This document shows positions 5,251 through 9,684 of a DNA stretch of 9,684 nucleotides, piece by piece. The position numbers were made by a program, and so were the translations under genes. The notes under the pieces were generated by a model. The model did not search any database, had not been told where the DNA came from, and worked only from the letters and a program-made list of their open reading frames with translations. Location: NCBI GenBank assembly GCA_964524965.1, contig CAZGDY010000065.1, positions 1 through 9,684 of the forward strand, written 5' to 3'. The DNA comes from Kmv34 sp964524965 (lineage in GTDB: Bacteria; Aerophobota; Aerophobia; Aerophobales; B3-G15). Each line of letters begins with the position of its first letter. The stretch's first letter is position 1.

Positions 5251-6558
5251 ATGAATCATAGAAGTAAATTAAAAAGGATCGGTGTATTAATTTTAGTTAG
5301 CTTGTTTTTTTTAATAGGCATCGGTTCTGCGGTAGTTGCCAGCGAGAAAATTGAGTTAACTTTTTGGTACGCGGGGCCAAAATATGGGGCAACTTATGAA
5401 AAGATCGCCCAGAGTTTTTATGAAAAGTTTCCCAACATTAAGATAAATTTTTACAATCAAGACCCCACACGTCTTGCTGCCAAACTTGTTGCCAGTTTTC
5501 TTACAGAAACAAACCCTGATTTGATTAGTGATGGTCCTACTCGGGTTTTTGATGTTGAGATTAAGTATCAAGTATGGGAAGACATGAACCCCTGGATTGA
5601 AAAAGACCCGGAATTGGCTGCCATAGTTTCTAAATTAGACAAATCGGCAATGGAAATAACCAAAATGGGAGAAAAACAGTGGGGTCTTCCTTCTGCTAAA
5701 ATGCTTGTTTCTTTGTTTGCCCGAAAAAGCTGGTTAGAAAAGTTTGGTTTTAATCTTCCTAAGGACTGGAATGAGATGTTGGAGATAGCTGATGCTTTTA
5801 CTTTTTTGGATCCTGATGGTAATGGTAAAGACGACACAGTTGGCTTCGGGGCTATGTTAGGAGTGCCCGATTGGCATATCACTTATCAAACCTTGAAATT
5901 CATACATGCTGCCGGAATGGAAGGGTTTATGGACCCTGATGGGAATCCTATTTTTACTGGAGAAGAAGGAGTAGGGGTTGTGCAAGAGATAAGAGATTGG
6001 GTTTACAAGTATAAAGTTATCCCATCGATAAACTGGATTTATAGTGAGTTGTATGCTGGAGTAAAAGGGGGAACTATAGGAATAGGACGCTGCGCATCCT
6101 GGAATCCTCCTTCATTTGATGAGTGGTTAGACAATGACTATCTGGTATTTGCTTTCCCTCCCAAAACAATTGACCAAAAAGAACCTAATTATCAGGGTTT
6201 GAGTATGCATACAGCTGTCATGGCGGAGAATTGTAAAAATAAAGAGGCGGCAGTAGCTTACTTAAAACATTTTCTTAGCAAAGAATCTCAGACACTTTTT
6301 TACGCAGAGCAGGGTTTAGCGGCCAGAACAGATTTAAATTGGGATGAGTTAACAGCTGATAATCCACGCAAAGAGTTTTTCACTCAAGAGTTACCTGCTA
6401 AATGGTCCTCTATTAGACTTCACCAAGCGACCATGCCTTATCGGGAAGTGCTTGCCGAGTCTCTGGGTAAAATCTTTGCTAATCCCAGCTTAGATATAGC
6501 CACAGAGCTTGCAATTGCCGAAGAAGAGATAATCCAAAAGATTAAAGAACTGGAATAG
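5251..6558 (+). CDS. Sugar ABC transporter substrate-binding protein (family 1, CUT1/UgpB-MalE type)
   Basis: The 435-residue protein captures a sugar or oligosaccharide outside the cytoplasmic membrane and delivers it to the permeases encoded downstream. It has a basic N-terminus (MNHRSKLKR), a hydrophobic core and probable cleavage after SAVVA at residue 30. There is no cysteine near the cleavage site, so it is a soluble periplasmic protein and not a lipoprotein. The mature start IELTFWYAGP is typical of COG1653 proteins (FW at residues 38-39). The Asp-rich loop DPDGNGKDDTVGFG (187-200) is a hallmark of this family, and a second, DPDGNPIF, follows. The length is normal. The substrate cannot be read from sequence; many aromatic residues (W145, W161, W173 and others) suit sugar stacking. 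A consensus Shine-Dalgarno supports the ATG. It heads the transporter genes, 132 bp before the first permease with a stable hairpin between, implying higher expression than the permeases. Confidence 0.92.
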   Translation: MNHRSKLKRIGVLILVSLFFLIGIGSAVVASEKIELTFWYAGPKYGATYEKIAQSFYEKFPNIKINFYNQDPTRLAAKLVASFLTETNPDLISDGPTRVFDVEIKYQVWEDMNPWIEKDPELAAIVSKLDKSAMEITKMGEKQWGLPSAKMLVSLFARKSWLEKFGFNLPKDWNEMLEIADAFTFLDPDGNGKDDTVGFGAMLGVPDWHITYQTLKFIHAAGMEGFMDPDGNPIFTGEEGVGVVQEIRDWVYKYKVIPSINWIYSELYAGVKGGTIGIGRCASWNPPSFDEWLDNDYLVFAFPPKTIDQKEPNYQGLSMHTAVMAENCKNKEAAVAYLKHFLSKESQTLFYAEQGLAARTDLNWDELTADNPRKEFFTQELPAKWSSIRLHQATMPYREVLAESLGKIFANPSLDIATELAIAEEEIIQKIKELE

Positions 6559-6592
6559 ATTTATAGTAAATTTTACCTTTAAAAAAGATGCT

Positions 6593-6623
6593 CCCGGGGG
6601 GAGATTTTTATTCTCCCCTCGGG
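6593..6623 (+). repeat. Stable intercistronic hairpin after the binding-protein gene
   Basis: A 12-bp stem, CCCGGGGGGAGA (6593-6604) with TCTCCCCTCGGG (6612-6623), containing one G-U wobble, and a 7-nt TTTTTAT loop. No U-tract follows on the plus strand (CTGCACTTAAAA), so it should not act as an efficient intrinsic terminator. In transporter operons such hairpins commonly block 3' exonucleases and keep binding-protein mRNA in excess over permease mRNA; that role is inferred from position. It shares the CCCGGG-rich stem style of the hairpin at 226-252. Confidence 0.75.
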
Positions 6624-6690
6624 CTGCACTTAAAAAAACAAGTTAGCTTTCAGTAAGTTTTTCTATCGAGCTCGGAAAAGGGAATTATCT

Positions 6691-7569
6691 ATGTCTAACA
6701 ATACCTGGGTCAAGCAGCTTTTCAGGGAGAAGATTGCTCTTTTTTGTGTGCTTCCCATGCTTATTATTTATATGATATTTAGAATTTGGCCTGTATTTGA
6801 GGCTCTACGGCTGAGTTTAATTAAACTGGAGTTATTTGGTCCTTCGGAATTCGTTGGTTTAAGTAACTATATGAGGCTTTTGCAAGATAAAAGATTTTAT
6901 GATGCTATGGGAAGGACCTTGATTTATACCGGCTTATCTACGGCCCTTTTAATTCCCATATCTTTAATAGTGGCCTCAGCTATAAATTTAGGAGGGCTTA
7001 AAGGGAAAACCATTTTCAAAGTAATTTATTTTTTACCAATAATAACGGCTACCCCGGTAATCGGTTTTGTCTGGAGGTCGATGTTCGATCCTATGTTTGG
7101 TCCGGTAACTCATTTCTTGCAATTAATAGGTTTGCCTAAGATAGCTTTATTGGAAAGCGAGAAATTAGCTCTTTATGTAGTTATTTTTGTGGGTGTTTGG
7201 CAATATATTGGGTTTTATATGATTATTTTTCTTGCCAATTTACAGATGATTGATCGAGGATTATACGAGGCGGCGAAAATTGACGGAGGAGGAGACTGGC
7301 AGCTATTTAGATATATAACTTTACCTTTATTAAAACCAGCTCTGACCCTGGTAGTTCTTATGTGCATAGTCATGGGGTTTCAGATGTTCACTTTGGTTTT
7401 AATTATGACCGGAGGAGGACCAGCTGTTAGTACTCAAGTTGCTGCTCTTTATGCCTATAAACAAGCCTTTGGATTAGCTTATTACGAATATGGAAATGCC
7501 ATCGCTTTTGCTTTGTTGATAATAATATTTGTCGTAGCTTTTGTTCCTACTAAAGTTTTTAAGTTGTAG
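6691..7569 (+). CDS. Sugar ABC transporter permease, MalF/UgpA-like
   Basis: The 292-residue inner-membrane subunit forms half of the translocation channel with the second permease. About six membrane segments are visible (roughly residues 15-35, 75-98, 109-128, 160-184, 215-238 and 266-287). FVGLSNYMRLL (54-64) is the usual motif after the first segment. The EAA loop that contacts the ATPase is intact: EAAKIDGGGDWQLFRY (193-208) followed by ITLPLLKP. MTGGGP (239-244) is the typical MalF-type signature before the last helix. Length and ending are normal. The ATG is preceded by AAGGGA (6678-6683) at 7-nt spacing. It follows the binding protein by 132 bp and lies 199 bp before its partner permease, looser than usual for this gene pair. 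No ATPase gene is nearby. Confidence 0.93.
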   Translation: MSNNTWVKQLFREKIALFCVLPMLIIYMIFRIWPVFEALRLSLIKLELFGPSEFVGLSNYMRLLQDKRFYDAMGRTLIYTGLSTALLIPISLIVASAINLGGLKGKTIFKVIYFLPIITATPVIGFVWRSMFDPMFGPVTHFLQLIGLPKIALLESEKLALYVVIFVGVWQYIGFYMIIFLANLQMIDRGLYEAAKIDGGGDWQLFRYITLPLLKPALTLVVLMCIVMGFQMFTLVLIMTGGGPAVSTQVAALYAYKQAFGLAYYEYGNAIAFALLIIIFVVAFVPTKVFKL

Positions 7570-7634
7570 ATTATACTGAGTAGGGGCAAACTTACTTATT
7601 TTAGAGTTTAATAAAAGTTTTCAGAGTGAAAAAT

Positions 7635-7669
7635 AAGGTTTTTTACTTATAGATAGCTAAAAAAACCTT
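7635..7669 (+). repeat. AT-rich hairpin between the two permease genes
   Basis: Perfect 10-bp arms AAGGTTTTTT (7635-7644) and AAAAAACCTT (7660-7669) with a 15-nt loop. It lies in the unusually long 199-bp spacer between the permeases. The stem is mostly A-T with only two G-C pairs, so it is a weak terminator candidate at best. A poor promoter-like pair (TTGATT at 7702-7707, TATCTA at 7726-7731) follows, too weak to call. Nothing else coding is visible in 7570-7768. Confidence 0.4.
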
Positions 7670-7768
7670 TTAGTAAAGATTATTTAAAAAGATAAAGAAA
7701 ATTGATTTTTTTAAAGTTTGAAAAATATCTACATTTAAGTGAAGAAAAATGAGGTAAGGTGAAAAAAG

Positions 7769-8596
7769 ATGAAAACTCAACCCATTAAGTTAATGGGCAT
7801 CTATATTTTTCTTATTATTGGAGCAATTATTATGCTCTATCCTTACTTGTGGATGGTGATTAGCACATTCAAGGGAGCAAGAGAGTTTTATAGCAGCGGC
7901 CTTTCCCTTTTAGTAAAAAATCCTAATATTGATGTATATATCCACCTTTTTAGTGTACCTGATTATCCAATAATGCAATATTTGATAAACAGCGTAGTGA
8001 TAACTTTTGGTACTGTTTTTTTTACCATGCTTACGGGAATTTTAGCCGGCTATGCTCTGGGACGAAGAGCGCTTCCAGGTAGAAAGCCAATCCTCTTCAT
8101 ATTTCTTGGATCTATGATGCTCCCTGCCCCCGCTTTAATTATTCCTCTTTATTTCGTGGCTCATCATTTACATCTTTTAGATACCTATCCTGGCATTACA
8201 CTTGCTCTTGCTACTTTCCCTCTCCCTTTTTTAATAATTTATAGATTTCTTAAAGAAGTTCCCAGGGAACTGGAAGATGCGGCAAGAATTGATGGAGCAG
8301 GCGAGCTACGAATTCTATGGACAATATTGGTTCCATTGGCCTCACCCGCTATTTTTTCCGCTGCTTTATTATCATTTATATGGACCTGGTCAGCTTTTAT
8401 CACGCCTTATATCCTCTCCACCACCGAAAAATGGTATACCCTGCCCGTATCGCTATTCCATTTCAATAATATGGTAGACTTTAGACTGCAAGAGTTACTT
8501 GGTGCGGCAACTATAGCTACCATTCCCGTACTCATAGTATTTTTAGTTACCCAAAGAAGGGTTTTTGAAGGAATATCGGGAGGAGTAAAAGGGTAG
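7769..8596 (+). CDS. Sugar ABC transporter permease, MalG/UgpE-like
   Basis: The 275-residue inner-membrane partner of the MalF-like subunit. Family features are complete: an N-terminal membrane segment ending YPYLWMVISTFKG (24-36), the motif YLINSVVIT (71-79), GYALGRRALPGR (94-105), the EAA loop EDAARIDGAGELRILW (169-184) followed by LVPLASP, and the C-terminal QRRVFEGISGGVKG typical of MalG-type proteins. About six transmembrane helices are expected. AAGGTGA (7756-7762) lies 6 nt before the ATG. It is the last recognisable gene of the transporter set; no ATPase, glycoside hydrolase or sugar kinase follows, so the substrate stays unknown and the energising ATPase is probably shared and encoded elsewhere. 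Confidence 0.93.
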   Translation: MKTQPIKLMGIYIFLIIGAIIMLYPYLWMVISTFKGAREFYSSGLSLLVKNPNIDVYIHLFSVPDYPIMQYLINSVVITFGTVFFTMLTGILAGYALGRRALPGRKPILFIFLGSMMLPAPALIIPLYFVAHHLHLLDTYPGITLALATFPLPFLIIYRFLKEVPRELEDAARIDGAGELRILWTILVPLASPAIFSAALLSFIWTWSAFITPYILSTTEKWYTLPVSLFHFNNMVDFRLQELLGAATIATIPVLIVFLVTQRRVFEGISGGVKG

Positions 8597-8851
8597 TTTT
8601 GAGATATTCGGGAGACTGGAGAAGATAAAAAAATCTACGACATTTTCGTTGCTTTAATGTGCCCAGTATCATTACAGCCAAGTACTTTTTTTGTTTGACA
8701 AGTAAATAAGAGTTGGTAGGTTATTACCAGTAAATATTTAACAAGGTAAATCAATATAAAATATAAATTTTAGCATGATAACGTAATTGATAGAAATAAA
8801 TACCTCTATCGCAAGATCGTAAAGTTGTGGGATATTAAATGTAGAGATTGA

Positions 8852-9046
8852 ATCCAAGTTGTTTTAAATTGTGCTGGTATTAGAGATACTTTTGGATTAT
8901 TTTTGTTGTTGCTTTGTTTCTCCTTATTCAAACAAAACATTCATCATTTCGCCTCCAAAACCTTTTACTCCAGAGAACATTCTATAGATGGGAAACCTTT
9001 CAAAAACCTACTTGGGCAAGATGCTTTTGGTGATTTATCCTTTTAA
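8852..9046 (+). pseudogene. Possible gene relic (strand uncertain)
   Basis: A 64-codon open stretch without an ATG reads on the plus strand between TGA (8849-8851) and TAA (9044-9046). Its second half translates to protein-like sequence (SKTFYSREHSIDGKPF, then KNLLGQDAFGDLSF) and is less AT-rich than its surroundings. The opposite strand is also protein-like in places (for example VFERFPIYRMF then SGVKGFGGEMMNVLFE before TAA), with nearby in-frame stops. I cannot tell which strand, if either, once coded, and I recognise no family. It may be a decayed gene or chance. Confidence 0.25.
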
Positions 9047-9222
9047 CTGCATTTATATCTTAATTTTAAGAAAGAACCATTATTAGGAAAATTGTTGAAT
9101 TTGTTTTTGGAAAATTCATCGTTTTTCTTTTTTTAGTGGAACTAGCAGGTATTCAACAGTGATTCCTTATGAATATGGGTAGAAAGAAAACTGATCTTTG
9201 AGGCAGATTAAGATAGTTGAAG

Positions 9223-9324
9223 CTAAGTGGGGGAAATTAGAGGTCTTCAGATACTTTTCCCAACACATACACCTATCCATCCTTTTTAAGTAAAATAACT
9301 CTAATTTATTTTCCCACCCCTAAG
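9223..9324. repeat. Imperfect inverted repeat bounding about 100 bp
   Basis: The left arm (9223-9242) reads CTAAGTGGGGGAAA then TTAGAG; the reverse complement of the right arm (9299-9324) reads CTTAGGGGTGGGAAA, a short A/T insertion, then TTAGAG. The inner 9 bp are perfect (9234-9242 with 9299-9307), then GGG pairs with CCC beyond a 5-nt bulge. The interior is non-coding. This could be a small non-autonomous mobile element (MITE-like), a large RNA hairpin, or a decayed insertion sequence end. No flanking target duplication is evident. Confidence 0.35.
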
Positions 9325-9578
9325 TATTTTGCTCTGACTTATTTTCATCTAAGTTAACAAATCCGGTTAAATACAATTTTATTGGAGATTATCGGCTATC
9401 CTAAATTGGTTAAAAATCTTTAAAGAGGGGTAGAATTATTTAAAGAATAGAGTCCGAGAGTTAAATCTAAGTATACACAAGAGATTACGAGAATAAATAA
9501 AAAGTTCTTTAAAATACTAAAATCTTTTGTAATCTGACAACTCCTGAAAAGAAGATTGAATAAAAATAAATATTATAC

Positions 9579-9684
9579 TTATTTGTGTTCCTTTCGTATA
9601 TCCATTTTATGTGAACTCAAACCCACAACGTTTTCAATTACCGGATTCAAGCCATGCTCTTTGGCAAAATGCAATGCTTTTTGT
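9579..9684 (-). CDS. C-terminal fragment of an unidentified protein (cut by window edge)
   Basis: The last 34 residues and a TAA stop (9581-9579) are visible: the segment contains KALHFAKEHGLNPVIENVV and ends SSHKMDIRKEHK. Codon-like composition, lack of stops and a sensible soluble alpha/beta-type sequence suggest a real gene. FAKEHGLNPVIE faintly recalls the C-terminal part of zinc-dependent medium-chain dehydrogenases, but this is too short to call. It converges on the transporter genes from the right. Confidence 0.45.
   Translation of the reverse strand, partial: QKALHFAKEHGLNPVIENVVGLSSHKMDIRKEHK

Larger units (their letters stand above)
8597..9578. other. Long gene-poor intergenic region
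   Basis: Nearly 1 kb lacks any ORF with a credible start and length on either strand. It is AT-rich with frequent stops in all frames. A T-run at 8685-8692 follows the operon, but no convincing stem precedes it, so I call no terminator. TTGACA at 8695-8700 has no matching -10 at 16-18 bp. Two shorter stretches stand out and are listed separately (8852-9046 and 9223-9324). No tRNA, rRNA or CRISPR pattern was seen. Confidence 0.6.

Noticed and set aside
5356..5882. Two minus-strand ORFs of 71 and 104 aa
   Set aside because: Both lie antisense inside the well-supported sugar-binding protein gene.
8277..8477. Plus-strand ORF of 66 aa in another frame
   Set aside because: Entirely inside the MalG-like permease gene, whose frame carries the EAA loop.
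8841..8870. CRISPR-like ATTGAATCC string
   Set aside because: It occurs once; there is no array of spaced repeats and no cas gene in the window.

Overview
The window looks like a scaffold from an AT-rich, probably anaerobic and probably diderm bacterium, most likely a metagenome-assembled genome: there is one run of exactly 100 Ns (1968-2067), a usual scaffolding placeholder. The solute-binding protein has a cleavable Sec signal peptide but no lipobox cysteine, which suits a periplasm better than a monoderm envelope. Several secreted DUF11-repeat proteins beside CUT1-type sugar transporters would fit lineages such as Atribacterota (JS1/OP9), but this is an impression of style; no marker gene proves the phylum.

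Left half (1-4421, minus strand): four co-directional genes for secreted DUF11 (conserved repeat domain) proteins. In transcription order they are a 591-aa mosaic protein (4421-2646), a 174-aa single-domain protein (2615-2091), a large protein with an internally duplicated two-module unit (from the N gap to 330), and the N-terminus of a further paralogue running off the left edge (149-1). The first three are 20-30 bp apart and look like one operon; the fourth follows a 180-bp spacer with a strong GC-rich nested inverted repeat. None shows a sortase motif, SLH domain or C-terminal membrane anchor.

Centre (4422-4714): a divergent control region. A good minus-strand promoter (TTGACA, 17 bp, TACACT) and a good plus-strand extended -10 promoter (TTTACA, 17 bp, TGCTATGAT) stand back to back, with -35 boxes 30 bp apart. 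The minus-strand transcript would carry a leader of about 155 nt with two predicted hairpins.

Right half (4715-8596, plus strand): a 65-aa orphan ORF, then a CUT1-type sugar ABC importer: a family 1 binding protein (5251-6558), a MalF-like permease (6691-7569) and a MalG-like permease (7769-8596). There is no ATPase gene in the window; a shared MsmX/MalK-type ATPase elsewhere is likely. A strong hairpin without a U-tract sits between the binding protein and first permease, where intercistronic hairpins often keep binding-protein mRNA in excess.

Far right (8597-9578): nearly 1 kb without a convincing gene, holding a less AT-rich relic-like tract and an imperfect inverted repeat bounding about 100 bp. 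The last 106 bases are the C-terminus of an unidentified minus-strand gene. The best biological hypothesis is that the secreted DUF11 proteins and the sugar importer share one control region and serve one envelope or carbohydrate-capture function; this is inference. I see no evidence for a clearly new enzymatic or defence system.
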